Shown: piece after piece, positions 19,460-27,149 of the stretch
Layout: each line of letters opens with the position of its first letter
How positions within the stretch are numbered: position 1 is the first letter of the stretch
DNA from: Candidatus Kuenenia stuttgartensis
GTDB taxonomy: Bacteria; Planctomycetota; UBA11346
NCBI GenBank assembly: GCA_945876185.1
Contig: CAMCMZ010000014.1
Coordinates: forward strand, 1 to 57,751
Direction of reading: 5' to 3'
DNA: 57,751 nt
Made by a program: the position numbers and the translations under genes
The notes under the pieces: generated by a model
The model's input: only the letters and a program-made list of their open reading frames with translations
Database searches by the model: none
What the model was told of the DNA's origin: nothing

Positions 19460-19604
19460 GTGCCGCTAGGCACGACCGCGCGCAGCGCGGTTAGAGCTGG
19501 GGCGCAATCCCCGCTAGGATCCTTGAGTGAAGGGAGCTTGACCCGGAAAGTCAAACTTTTGCACGAGCACGGGACTGTGCGGGTCCAGGGACGAGAGTCC
19601 CTGG
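19460..19604. other. Array of short perfect hairpins
   Basis: The array holds GTGCC-GCTA-GGCAC (19460-19473), ACCGCGC-GCA-GCGCGGT (19475-19491), GGGG-CGCAAT-CCCC (19499-19512) and CCAGGGAC-GAGA-GTCCCTGG (19585-19604). None is followed by a T-run. The last one recurs just beyond the element at 19605-19796. The whole gap 19264-20134 carries no credible gene on either strand. Confidence 0.7.
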
Positions 19605-19796
19605 CCTGGGATTGGCCATTCGAACGGGCTGATCAGGCGAGCCGGCCAAGGCCGACCATAATTATCCAGCAATTCATCATCTTTCCGGCCTTGGCCGGCT
19701 CGCCTCGCGGTCAGCGGCCGGTTGCAAACCGGCGGTCCCAGACGCAATCGTTTTTCCAGGTTTTTGTAGTTTGACGACGTAAATGGCCAATCCCCA
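19605..19796 (-). repeat. Palindromic element with 15-bp terminal inverted repeats, flanked by 22-bp direct repeats
   Basis: The left end CTGGGATTGGCCATT (from 19606) is inverted at the right end, AATGGCCAATCCCCAG (19782-19797), with one extra C. Internally it matches 303-470 in the opposite orientation, with the same nested GCGAGCCGGCC inverted pair. On both sides lies the same 22-bp word, 19583-19604 and 19797-19818, differing at one position. That word is itself a hairpin. This looks like insertion beside a palindrome with duplication of the target. No transposase is encoded. Confidence 0.8.
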
Positions 19797-19841
19797 GTCC
19801 AGGGACGGGAGTCCCTGGCGGGCGTAGCGGGCAGAGCCCGC
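19797..19841. other. Two further perfect hairpins
   Basis: CCAGGGAC-GGGA-GTCCCTGG lies at 19799-19818 and GCGGGC-AGA-GCCCGC at 19827-19841. From 19842 to 19950 no gene, tRNA or repeat could be recognised. Confidence 0.6.
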
Positions 19842-19950
19842 GAGGAGCAATCCCCCGAGATGCCACGAGCGAATCAAGGTTCAGCGTGCGAGGTTCCAGT
19901 CCGTTGAATCCGGCCCCCCTTGACCCCTGCGCGGTTCAGGTTGGTGTGCG

Positions 19951-19976
19951 AAAACCAGATAGCGGTCTGGTTTTTT
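19951..19976 (+). terminator. Orphan intrinsic terminator (possibly bidirectional)
   Basis: AAAACCAGA-TAGCGG-TCTGGTTTT is a perfect 9-bp stem followed by TT. No protein gene ends nearby on either strand: the regulator to the left is transcribed leftward from 19263, and the sigma gene starts at 20135. It may end a small RNA from the hairpin region, or insulate the sigma gene. Confidence 0.7.
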
Positions 19977-20134
19977 GTTTGGAAATGTGATGAGTAGTCG
20001 ACCTATGGCTGGTTTGCTGCCTTGGTAACCAGTCAGCCTCCAGACCGAGATCGTCGCAGGTGGTCATGTGGCAAAGGCACCTGGCTGCGGGATGGCCGCC
20101 GTAACGCGTGCCAGGCGGTCGGGGATAGGTTAGT

Positions 20135-21772
20135 ATGCAGGTGATGAGCCCACCCCAACATCCCCGGTCGCCTGAGTCAGAAAAGGTCACCGAATCCGAG
20201 CAACTCAGCCTCGCAATCCAACCAGACGATGGCGCGCTGTTGCTGGCCTGGACGGACAAGGGCGACGAAGCTGCCTTCACGCAACTGGTCGAACGGCATG
20301 GACGGCTGGTATTGGCCAGTTGTCGCCGACTCGTTCACGGCGCCGAGGCTGAGGATTGTGCCCAGGCCACCTTTCTGGTCCTGGCTCGGCGGCCAAGTGC
20401 GGCGGCACGAGCGCCGGCGTTGGCTGCCTGGTTGCTGCGAACCGCATGGTTTGTCTGCCGCCGGGCGCAACGCTCGCGAAACCGTCGGATTCGGGCTGAA
20501 TCGGGTTGGCAGCCGGTCGAACCCACTCAGCCAGACCCACGACGCGAAGTGCTTGCCGCCTGCCTGGACCAGTTACCCGAACGACAACGAGTGGCGTTGG
20601 TGAGCCACTACCTGGAAGGGTGCAGTGCTGACGAGGTCGGCCGCGTCCTTGGTTTGAACGCCAATGCCGCCCGCCAACTGATCCACCGTGGCGTCGACCG
20701 GTTGCGTCGATCGTTCCGTCCACCCTGCGACGTGGGCATCGCGCTTGGTGCCATCGTCAACGAAGCGCGCAGTCTGCCTTGCCCAGGTTTCGCACCAGAA
20801 GTCCCCGTTCATCACCCAGCGGCCATATTGGCCGCCAAGTCCATGAAAGACATGATCATGAAGAAAATCGCCCTCATCGCATTCCTCACCCTCGCGCCCT
20901 GCATGGGCGTGGTCATGTGGTTGGCGGCAGCTGAGGAACCAGTCCCCTATCAGGATCAGTTGCTTGCCGACACGATCGGTGGATGGACTGGAACCAAATT
21001 GCGAGCCGTGGTCGCGCACCAGAACGCAACGAAAACCCTGCCGATCCGCCTAGCCGAAGGGCAGGAAGGGAACCAGATGGTGAATGTCATGACCCCTTAC
21101 ACGACCAAAGGACAATCGTTGATCACCCTTGCAACCTCGCTTGGGATGGAGGCCCGGTTGGATCAGGCTGGGGTGCTCTTATGCGTTCCGGGTTCCAGCG
21201 CTGCTGGTCGACCTTTGGCCGATGTTCTCAAGCAGTTGGGACTCGTCGGCTATCCTCCTAATGCTTGTGAAAGCCAGCTCGATCTCTCGCATGGCGGCGT
21301 GCAGATCGACTCCACCCAATCCCGCGAACGCTGGATCATCGACGTCGAGGGCGGCAGAGTCGCCTGGTACAAGCATAATGCTTTGATCGCCTGGTGGACC
21401 TGCTCCATGAGTCGAATGCCGGACACGCTCATGCTCATGCCCACCGGCAAAGTTCACGGACCGCTGCCGCAATCCGAGCCCTACTCCTTTGTGCTTCAGC
21501 GAAATGCCAATGACTATGGCAATGCCTTCTGGTTCATGGGCAACGCCAGCAGCGTTCGCCTGTCGAGCAGTCATGGCCGCGTCCTGGTTCCGGTGGGTTC
21601 TGACAACTTGGCCTGCTTGGAGGCGCTGAAGGCAGAACGACCACTGCTGACGATTTCGATCGGACGCCCAACCCCTGACGAAGTGAAAACTCAGCCGCCG
21701 GCCTCTACCGATAAGCCGATCGCCGAACCACCGGGTGTGCCCAAACCTGTGCTACCATCAGGGAATTTCTGA
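20135..21772 (+). CDS. ECF-type sigma factor fused to a membrane helix and an extracytoplasmic domain
   Basis: Residues about 33-90 are sigma region 2 (LVERHGRLVLASCRRLV, AEDCAQATFLVLARRP). Residues about 138-195 are region 4 (LDQLPERQRVALVSHYLEG, then LNANAARQLIHRGVDRLRR). A basic patch and one membrane helix follow at about 244-265 (KKIALIAFLTLAPCMGVVMW). The remaining 280 residues lie outside the cytoplasm. Part of this (PYTTKGQSLITLATSLGMEA at about 327-346) resembles the small STN fold of secretins and TonB receptors, which is weak inference. Region 4 is complete, so this should be a working, membrane-tethered sigma factor. It could be released by proteolysis, which would make a separate anti-sigma factor unnecessary. 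ATGs at 20135 and 20144 are both possible starts. Confidence 0.87.
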   Translation: MQVMSPPQHPRSPESEKVTESEQLSLAIQPDDGALLLAWTDKGDEAAFTQLVERHGRLVLASCRRLVHGAEAEDCAQATFLVLARRPSAAARAPALAAWLLRTAWFVCRRAQRSRNRRIRAESGWQPVEPTQPDPRREVLAACLDQLPERQRVALVSHYLEGCSADEVGRVLGLNANAARQLIHRGVDRLRRSFRPPCDVGIALGAIVNEARSLPCPGFAPEVPVHHPAAILAAKSMKDMIMKKIALIAFLTLAPCMGVVMWLAAAEEPVPYQDQLLADTIGGWTGTKLRAVVAHQNATKTLPIRLAEGQEGNQMVNVMTPYTTKGQSLITLATSLGMEARLDQAGVLLCVPGSSAAGRPLADVLKQLGLVGYPPNACESQLDLSHGGVQIDSTQSRERWIIDVEGGRVAWYKHNALIAWWTCSMSRMPDTLMLMPTGKVHGPLPQSEPYSFVLQRNANDYGNAFWFMGNASSVRLSSSHGRVLVPVGSDNLACLEALKAERPLLTISIGRPTPDEVKTQPPASTDKPIAEPPGVPKPVLPSGNF

Positions 21773-21790
21773 TTCCCAGCCACGGTTTCC

Positions 21791-22126
21791 TCAGAGTCCA
21801 ACCTCGACCTTGCCGGCGTTGATGCGTACCGGGTAGGTCGCCACCGAGAACGTCCCCGGCCGCGCGTTCACGGCCTGCGGTTCGGCCAGTTCGCCGTCGC
21901 TCAGCCGGAAACGCCAGCCGTGGGCCGGGCAGCGCACGGTGCCGTCGTTGAGGGGGCCACCCGTCAGCGCCACGCCGGCGTGCGGGCAGACGTCCTTGAG
22001 CGCGTACCAGGCACCGCCGTGGTGGAAGACGCCGATGCGGCGGGCGCCGACCTGCACCCGCCGGCCGGTTTCCGGCGGCCATTCGCTGAGGTCGCCGACC
22101 ACGGTCCAACGCACGGTTTCGTTCAC
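21791..22126 (-). CDS. Small Rieske-type [2Fe-2S] ferredoxin
   Basis: The start is GTG, chosen because AAGGAG lies at an ideal distance and the GTG overlaps the nadB stop codon by four bases, implying translational coupling. The 111-residue product has both cluster-binding boxes, CPHAG and CPAHGW, separated by 17 residues. Such small Rieske proteins (the NirD and dioxygenase-ferredoxin type) carry electrons for an oxidoreductase. Coupling to L-aspartate oxidase, a flavoenzyme that uses O2 or fumarate, hints at an electron-transfer role in quinolinate synthesis, but that is inference. It converges on the sigma-fusion gene with 18 bp between the stops. Confidence 0.9.
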   Translation of the reverse strand: MNETVRWTVVGDLSEWPPETGRRVQVGARRIGVFHHGGAWYALKDVCPHAGVALTGGPLNDGTVRCPAHGWRFRLSDGELAEPQAVNARPGTFSVATYPVRINAGKVEVGL

Positions 22127-23760
22127 GGCGACTCCTTGTTGACGCAGTAGCGCACTGCAGCGAGTCCCGGTTGAGCATCGGTGCGGGTGTGGGTGCCGAC
22201 GCTGCCGGCGCGGCGGCGCGCGGCCTGGGCGACCAGGGACGCGACCAGGAGCTGATTCTGCAGTTCCCAGCCGGCGCGCTCGCGGAATTCGCCGCGCGCC
22301 TGATGTCCGAGCCAGAAGCTGAACGTGCGCGCGGCGAGGGTGAGCTCCTTGGCGTTGCGCTCGATGCCGACCTGTCGCCACATCTGGTGCCGCAGGCTGC
22401 GCACCAGGTCGGGCACATCGAGGCCCTCTGGCGCGGGATCGGCCTTGGCGGCGGCGGTGCGCACGCGGCCCGGTTGGCCGCCGGCCTGCGCGGCGGCGCG
22501 CCCGGCGCGCACGCCAAGCACCAGTCCCTCCAGGATGCTGTTGGAAGCCAGGCGATTCGCGCCGTGCAGGCCGGTGCAGCCAACCTCGCCCGCCGCCCAC
22601 AGGCTGGCCAGCGAGGTCGCTCCATTCGCATCCGTGACCACGCCGCCGCAGTGGTAGTGCGCGCTGGGATGCACCGGCATCCACTGGGTCGCGATGTCGA
22701 TGCCGAAGCGGTCGCAGGCCTGGTGGATGGCCGGGAATCGGCTGCGCAGGAAGGCGTCGCCCAGGTGCGTCGCATCGAGCCAGACGTGGGGAAAGCCGCT
22801 GGCGCGGATCTCGCTGATGATGCCACGGGTGACGACATCGCGCGGCGCGAGTTCGGCGTCCGGGTGGTACTTCGCCATGAAACGTTCGCCGGCGTGGTTC
22901 TTGAGCACCGCGCCCTCGCCGCGGATGGCCTCGGTGATGAGATGCCGCGCGCCACCGGCGATGTAGAGCGTGGTGGGGTGGAACTGCATGAATTCCAGGT
23001 CGCCAAGCACCGCGCCGGCGCGATAGGCCATCGCCAGGCCATCGCCGGTGGCGCCGGGCGGATTGGTGGTCTCGCGCCAGACCCGCCCGCAGCCGCCGGT
23101 GGCGAGCACGGTCGCGCCGGCCAACGCGGCGAAGAGCTCCTCGCGCCGGTGGTACAGTACGCCGTTCACCCGCCCGCCCGGCGCCTGACCGTCAGCGGTG
23201 ATGAGGTCGATGGCGAAGGCGTTCTCGACCAGGGTGATGCGCGGATGCGCCGCCGCAGCGGCGTGGAGCGAACGCACGACCTCGGCCCCGGTCGCGTCGC
23301 CGCCCGAATGCAGGATGCGCCGAGCGCTGTGGCCGCCTTCGCGGCTGAGCATGATCCTGCCAGCGTCGAGATCGAAGCGGCAGCCGTGCTGGCGCAAGAA
23401 ACCGATGGCGTCGGCCCCGCCGATCAGGATGTCGCGGACCACGGTTTCATCGCACAACCCGGCGCCGGCGACCAGGGTGTCGCGCACATGGTGTTCGACA
23501 TCGTCGCCGCCTTCGCGTTCGTCGTCCTTGAGCACCGCCGCCACGCCCCCCTGGGCCCAGGCGGTGTTGCACTCGTCGCTGCCGCCCTTGAGCAGCACCA
23601 GCACCTCGGCCCCGGATTCAGCGGCGGCGAGCGCAGCGCACATGCCGGCCACGCCACCGCCAAGGACGAGCACATCGGCCTCCAAGTGCGGTCGGCGGCG
23701 GAGGTCGAATCCGACTAGGTGGCGCGGACAGACGGGGCCGGGAGCGAGTTCTGCGGGCAT
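22123..23760 (-). CDS. nadB: L-aspartate oxidase
   Basis: NadB oxidises L-aspartate to iminoaspartate, the first step of de novo NAD synthesis. The 545-residue length is typical. The FAD-binding start is VLVLGGGVAGMCAALAAAES (about 30-49). Other family hallmarks are GGHSARRILHSGGDATG, ATGGCGRVW, EFMQFHPTTLY, LITEAIRGEGAVL, HYHCGGVVTD and GLHGANRLASNS. The frame is open upstream for 115 codons across the 10-bp tandem repeat, but that stretch is low in family character, so the ATG at 23760 is preferred. The quinolinate synthase partner (nadA) is not in the window. It is divergent from the panE-like gene. Confidence 0.95.
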   Translation of the reverse strand: MPAELAPGPVCPRHLVGFDLRRRPHLEADVLVLGGGVAGMCAALAAAESGAEVLVLLKGGSDECNTAWAQGGVAAVLKDDEREGGDDVEHHVRDTLVAGAGLCDETVVRDILIGGADAIGFLRQHGCRFDLDAGRIMLSREGGHSARRILHSGGDATGAEVVRSLHAAAAAHPRITLVENAFAIDLITADGQAPGGRVNGVLYHRREELFAALAGATVLATGGCGRVWRETTNPPGATGDGLAMAYRAGAVLGDLEFMQFHPTTLYIAGGARHLITEAIRGEGAVLKNHAGERFMAKYHPDAELAPRDVVTRGIISEIRASGFPHVWLDATHLGDAFLRSRFPAIHQACDRFGIDIATQWMPVHPSAHYHCGGVVTDANGATSLASLWAAGEVGCTGLHGANRLASNSILEGLVLGVRAGRAAAQAGGQPGRVRTAAAKADPAPEGLDVPDLVRSLRHQMWRQVGIERNAKELTLAARTFSFWLGHQARGEFRERAGWELQNQLLVASLVAQAARRRAGSVGTHTRTDAQPGLAAVRYCVNKESP

Positions 23761-23825
23761 GGCGCCAGCATGGATCGCCGCCCCAGTCGCCAAGCTCGTT
23801 TCTGCGTTCCCGCTGTTTTCTGCAC

Positions 23826-23875
23826 TGGTCCGTACTGGTGCGTACTGGTCCGTACGGGTCCGTACTTGGCCGCAC
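23826..23875 (+). promoter_or_regulatory. Five tandem 10-bp units in the nadB/panE divergent promoter region
   Basis: The units TGGTCCGTAC, TGGTGCGTAC, TGGTCCGTAC, GGGTCCGTAC and the degenerate TTGGCCGCAC follow each other without gaps. A period of one helical turn places each GTAC on the same DNA face, as expected for cooperative binding of a regulator. The repeat lies 65 bp upstream of nadB and 35 bp upstream of the panE-like gene. No known motif was recognised. Confidence 0.6.
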
Positions 23876-23910
23876 TTGCCCGCTGGGATCGCGGTCGACG
23901 ATCGCGACCC

Positions 23911-24921
23911 ATGCACAGGCCGGTCGTCGCAGTGATCGGGGCCGGAGCGATCGGCCAGTTCTATGGCGCCCGCCTGGTGCGCGGTGGCGCCGAGGTGCGA
24001 TTCCTGTTGCGTCGAGATTTTGCAGCGGTTTCGCGTCACGGTCTGGTGGTGCGCCAGACCGCCACAGACCAGATCGAGGGCAGCGCTGACGAGCCGGAAC
24101 TGCACTTCGCCCCGGACCGTTTCCGCGCCTGCCGGACCCCGGCGGAGTGCGCGGCCGGGGCGCCGGTCGACTGGGTGCTAGTGGCGCTCAAGACCACGGC
24201 GCTCAAGACCACGGCTCTGGCCGAGGCGGCGGAGCTGATCCGGCCGCTGCTCGCCCCGGCAACCCGGGTCGTGGTCATGTGCAACGGCCTCGGCATCGAA
24301 GAAGCGCTCGCTGCCCAGCTCGGCGCCGAGCGCCTGCTCGGCATGCTCTGCTTCGTCTGCGTGAACCGGCGCGATGACGGCGTCATCGAGCACCTCGGCC
24401 ATGGCCGGGTTGGGGTGGGCAGCCTCACCGGCGATCAAGACGCCTGCGCCGAGCTGGAGCGGCTGTGCGCATTGGGCGGCATCCGCTGCGATCGCTTCGC
24501 CTCGCTGCTGGAGGCGCGTTGGCGCAAGCTGGTCTGGAACGTGCCGTTCAATGGGCTGTGCGTCGCCCACGATTGCGGCACCGATGCGATCCTTGCCGAC
24601 CCGGCGCTGAACCGCCGCGCACGGGCGTTGATGGAAGAGGTCGTCGCTGCCGGCAACGCCGACCTGGCGGCACAGGGCGAGTCCGGCCGCATCGAACCCG
24701 CCTGGATGGACGAGCAGTTCCGCCGCACCGCACTGATGGCGGATTACCTGCCGAGCACCCTGATCGACGTGCGCGCCGGCCGCGACATCGAACTCGACGC
24801 GATGTTCCGTGAGCCGTTGGCGCGCGCCGGCCACCGCGGCATCCCCACGCCTGAACTCGCCGCGCTGGTCGCAGAACTCGCCGTCAAACTACCGCGCTTG
24901 AACGGCGCGCGAAGAACATGA
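23911..24921 (+). CDS. panE: 2-dehydropantoate 2-reductase family protein
   Basis: The family reduces ketopantoate to pantoate with NADPH in coenzyme A synthesis, though many members act on other 2-oxoacids. The 336-residue product starts with a Rossmann fold (VAVIGAGAIGQFYGARL). It has the MCNGLGIEEALAAQLG segment and the catalytic Lys in RWRKLVWNVPFNGLC. The C-terminal helical domain ends near RDIELDAMFREPLARAGHRG. The duplicated ALKTTALKTTAL segment is a small in-frame repeat in the loop before the second half. ATG at 23911 fits the family start; 64 upstream open codons cover the 10-bp tandem repeat and were excluded. The gene symbol rests on family membership only. Confidence 0.85.
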   Translation: MHRPVVAVIGAGAIGQFYGARLVRGGAEVRFLLRRDFAAVSRHGLVVRQTATDQIEGSADEPELHFAPDRFRACRTPAECAAGAPVDWVLVALKTTALKTTALAEAAELIRPLLAPATRVVVMCNGLGIEEALAAQLGAERLLGMLCFVCVNRRDDGVIEHLGHGRVGVGSLTGDQDACAELERLCALGGIRCDRFASLLEARWRKLVWNVPFNGLCVAHDCGTDAILADPALNRRARALMEEVVAAGNADLAAQGESGRIEPAWMDEQFRRTALMADYLPSTLIDVRAGRDIELDAMFREPLARAGHRGIPTPELAALVAELAVKLPRLNGARRT

Positions 24922-24945
24922 CGTCACCATGACGCCGGCATGATG
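24917..24945 (+). promoter_or_regulatory. Three direct heptamers at 11-bp spacing upstream of the two-component/exporter operon
   Basis: CATGACG at 24917, CATGACG at 24928 and CATGATG at 24939 are spaced exactly 11 bp apart. OmpR-family regulators bind tandem direct repeats with this spacing as head-to-tail dimers. The array ends 56 bp before the regulator's start codon, so autoregulation is the natural reading. The first unit overlaps the upstream stop codon. Confidence 0.6.
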
Positions 24946-25001
24946 GACCACACCGCATCCCTTGGATTGCGCTGTCAGTCCCATGGGCACAAACCATCGC
25001 C

Positions 25002-25676
25002 ATGCGCCTGCTCCTGATTGAGGACAACGACGAACTTCGGGCCTCCCTGGCCCGGGGTCTGGGATCAGTGGGTTACCTCGTGGACACCGCCGCCGACGGC
25101 GCGGCCGGCTGGCAGGCGGCGGCGGCGGCCGAGCACGACCTGATCGTCCTCGACCGCATGCTGCCGCACCTCGATGGGCTGGAGATCCTGCGCCGGCTGC
25201 GCCGATCCGGCTCGACCGTGCCGGTGCTGCTGCTCACCGCCCGCGATACGGTGCAGGACCGGGTCGAAGGGCTCGACGCCGGCGCCGACGACTACCTGGT
25301 CAAGCCCTTTGCGGTGGCGGAACTGCTCGCGCGTATCCGCGCCCTGGGCCGACGCGGCGCGCACCGGCCCGACCCGGTAATCACGGTCGACGACCTGGAG
25401 GTCGACACCGTGGCGCGCACGGTGCGTCGCGCCGGTCGCCGCATCGAGCTCACACCCAAGGAATACGCGGTGCTTGAACACCTCATCCTGCGCGCCGGCG
25501 CGGTGGTGACCCGGATGGAACTGGTAGATCAGGTCTACGCCGGCGAGACAGCCGGCACCAGCAACATCGTCGATGCGCTCATCGCCCGCTTGCGCCGCAA
25601 GCTGCACCCGCCGGGATCGCTGCCGATCATCCACACCCGGCGCGGCTTCGGCTACGAGTGCTCGGTGGAGCGTTGA
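25002..25676 (+). CDS. OmpR/PhoB-family response regulator
   Basis: The 224-residue protein has a receiver domain with the acidic pair in LIEDND, phosphoacceptor Asp51 (LIVLDRMLP), a Thr in LLLTARD and the Lys in DYLVKPF. The C-terminal winged helix has ELTPKEYAVLEHLILRAG and the typical ending IIHTRRGFGYEC. It is the first gene of a five-gene operon, and its stop codon overlaps the histidine-kinase start by one base. It probably controls this operon through the 11-bp repeats upstream. Confidence 0.95.
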   Translation: MRLLLIEDNDELRASLARGLGSVGYLVDTAADGAAGWQAAAAAEHDLIVLDRMLPHLDGLEILRRLRRSGSTVPVLLLTARDTVQDRVEGLDAGADDYLVKPFAVAELLARIRALGRRGAHRPDPVITVDDLEVDTVARTVRRAGRRIELTPKEYAVLEHLILRAGAVVTRMELVDQVYAGETAGTSNIVDALIARLRRKLHPPGSLPIIHTRRGFGYECSVER

Positions 25677-27142
25677 TGGCCAGCCTGCGCCGGCGCATCT
25701 CAGTGGGCGTGGTCGGCATCACCTCGGGCGTGGTGCTGATCGCGGCGGTCGGAATCGCTTTCGCGAGCCGCGCTTTCCTGCTGGCCGATGTTGACCGCGA
25801 GCTGGAGGGGCGCAGCGATTCGCTGCGTCGCATGGATGGCGTGCGGCCGCCGGCTGGCCCCTGGCGTCGGCCGCCGGAACCACGCGCCGATGGCCGTAGG
25901 CTTTTCCAGGTGTTCAACGCTGCTGACAGACGGGAACTGGCGCGATCGGCGGCGTTGGACGCAGGCACCTCGCTGATCCCCGCCGGCGGCAGCGGTGCCC
26001 AGACGGTTTGCTTGCATGACGGCCGATCGATCCGGGTCATCCAGATCAACCTGCAGCACCCCCCGCCGTTCGTCGATCCCCAGACGCTGGCCGCACCAGC
26101 GGCTGCTGCGCCTGCCCCAGGAACAGTGGCGGAAAACGAGGCGGACAGCACGGCCGGATTCCTGGTCGTCACCGGGATCGATCTCGCCCAGGTCGAGAGC
26201 GAACTCGGGCGGCTGACCTGGATGCTGGCGATCCTGTGGGTGGCGGCGACCGCCCTCGCCCTGGTCGCGGTGCGGTTCCTCACCGGCGCGATCATGCAGC
26301 CGGTGCACGCGGTCGGGACGGCGATCGACCGCCTCGGCCCAGACGACCTCGCCGCCCGGCTGGCGGTGCCGGGCTGCCCCGACGAGGTCCTTGGCATGGT
26401 CGAGCGCCTGAACGGTCTGCTCGGCCGCCTGGAACAGGCCTTCCAGCGCGAGCAGGCGACCATCGCCAACATCGCGCATGAACTGCGCACCCCGGTGGCG
26501 ACGTTGCGATCAGACTTGGAGTTCCGTCTGCTCGCGGCCACAAACGCGGACGAGATCACGGTGCTGCGCGGCAACCTCGCCACCGTCCTGCGTATGCAGG
26601 CGATGGTCACCAACCTGCTGCTGCTCGCCCGCCTGGAAGCCGATCGCGAACCGCTTGAGGTGGTCGAGACCGATCTCGTCGACCTCGTCCAGGCCTGCAT
26701 CGCCACCTGGGACGACCGCGCCCTGGAGCGCGGTCAGGACATCGTGTGTGCAGCGCCGGAACACCTGACGATCCGCACGTCATCGGTGCATCTGCGCCTG
26801 ATCGTCGACAACCTGCTCGGAAACGCCGTCGCGCATGGCACAACCGGTGGCGAGATCCGGCTCGCGGTTTCCGTTGATGGTGCTGTGGAGGTGGGCCAGA
26901 TCCGACTGACCCTCGCGAACCCCTGCCCGGCCGACCTGGATCCGGGACGGCTCGGCCAGGCCTTCCATCGCGGCGATCAGGCGCGCCAGGGCAGCGATCA
27001 CAGCGGCCTGGGCCTGGCGCTCTGCCAGCGGCTCGCGGTGCTGCTGGGTGCCGGCCTGAACCTGAACGCCCAGGCTGGGACATTTACCGCTGATCTGGCC
27101 CTGCCCGCCGAACCCCCTGCTCGCCGCCGCCGGCATACCTGA
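25676..27142 (+). CDS. Membrane sensor histidine kinase
   Basis: The ATG at 25676 shares a base with the stop codon of the response regulator, which decides the start. Two membrane helices (about 10-36 and 184-207) enclose a periplasmic sensor region of about 145 residues. That region is Pro/Arg/Ala-rich and of no known type. A HAMP-like linker leads to the H-box IANIAHELRTPVATL, then an N-box (LRLIVDNLLGNAVAHG) and a G-box (SDHSGLGLALCQRLAVLLG). It partners the preceding regulator. By context it senses a compound exported by the MacAB-like pump encoded downstream, or the envelope stress that compound causes. Confidence 0.93.
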   Translation: MASLRRRISVGVVGITSGVVLIAAVGIAFASRAFLLADVDRELEGRSDSLRRMDGVRPPAGPWRRPPEPRADGRRLFQVFNAADRRELARSAALDAGTSLIPAGGSGAQTVCLHDGRSIRVIQINLQHPPPFVDPQTLAAPAAAAPAPGTVAENEADSTAGFLVVTGIDLAQVESELGRLTWMLAILWVAATALALVAVRFLTGAIMQPVHAVGTAIDRLGPDDLAARLAVPGCPDEVLGMVERLNGLLGRLEQAFQREQATIANIAHELRTPVATLRSDLEFRLLAATNADEITVLRGNLATVLRMQAMVTNLLLLARLEADREPLEVVETDLVDLVQACIATWDDRALERGQDIVCAAPEHLTIRTSSVHLRLIVDNLLGNAVAHGTTGGEIRLAVSVDGAVEVGQIRLTLANPCPADLDPGRLGQAFHRGDQARQGSDHSGLGLALCQRLAVLLGAGLNLNAQAGTFTADLALPAEPPARRRRHT

Positions 27143-27149
27143 GGCATCC

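Noticed and set aside
19842-19950. tRNA gene near the orphan terminator
   Set aside because: A GGTTCCAGTCC-like T-loop word is present, but the flanking bases do not pair as a T-stem and no acceptor or anticodon stem could be built.
23826-23875. CRISPR array
   Set aside because: Units are 10 bp and contiguous with no spacers. The other repeat clusters are palindromic elements of varied spacing, and there are no cas genes.
23761-24105. 115-codon upstream extension of nadB
   Set aside because: It covers the divergent promoter region and the 10-bp tandem repeat, overlaps the panE-like gene, and lacks any NadB-like sequence.
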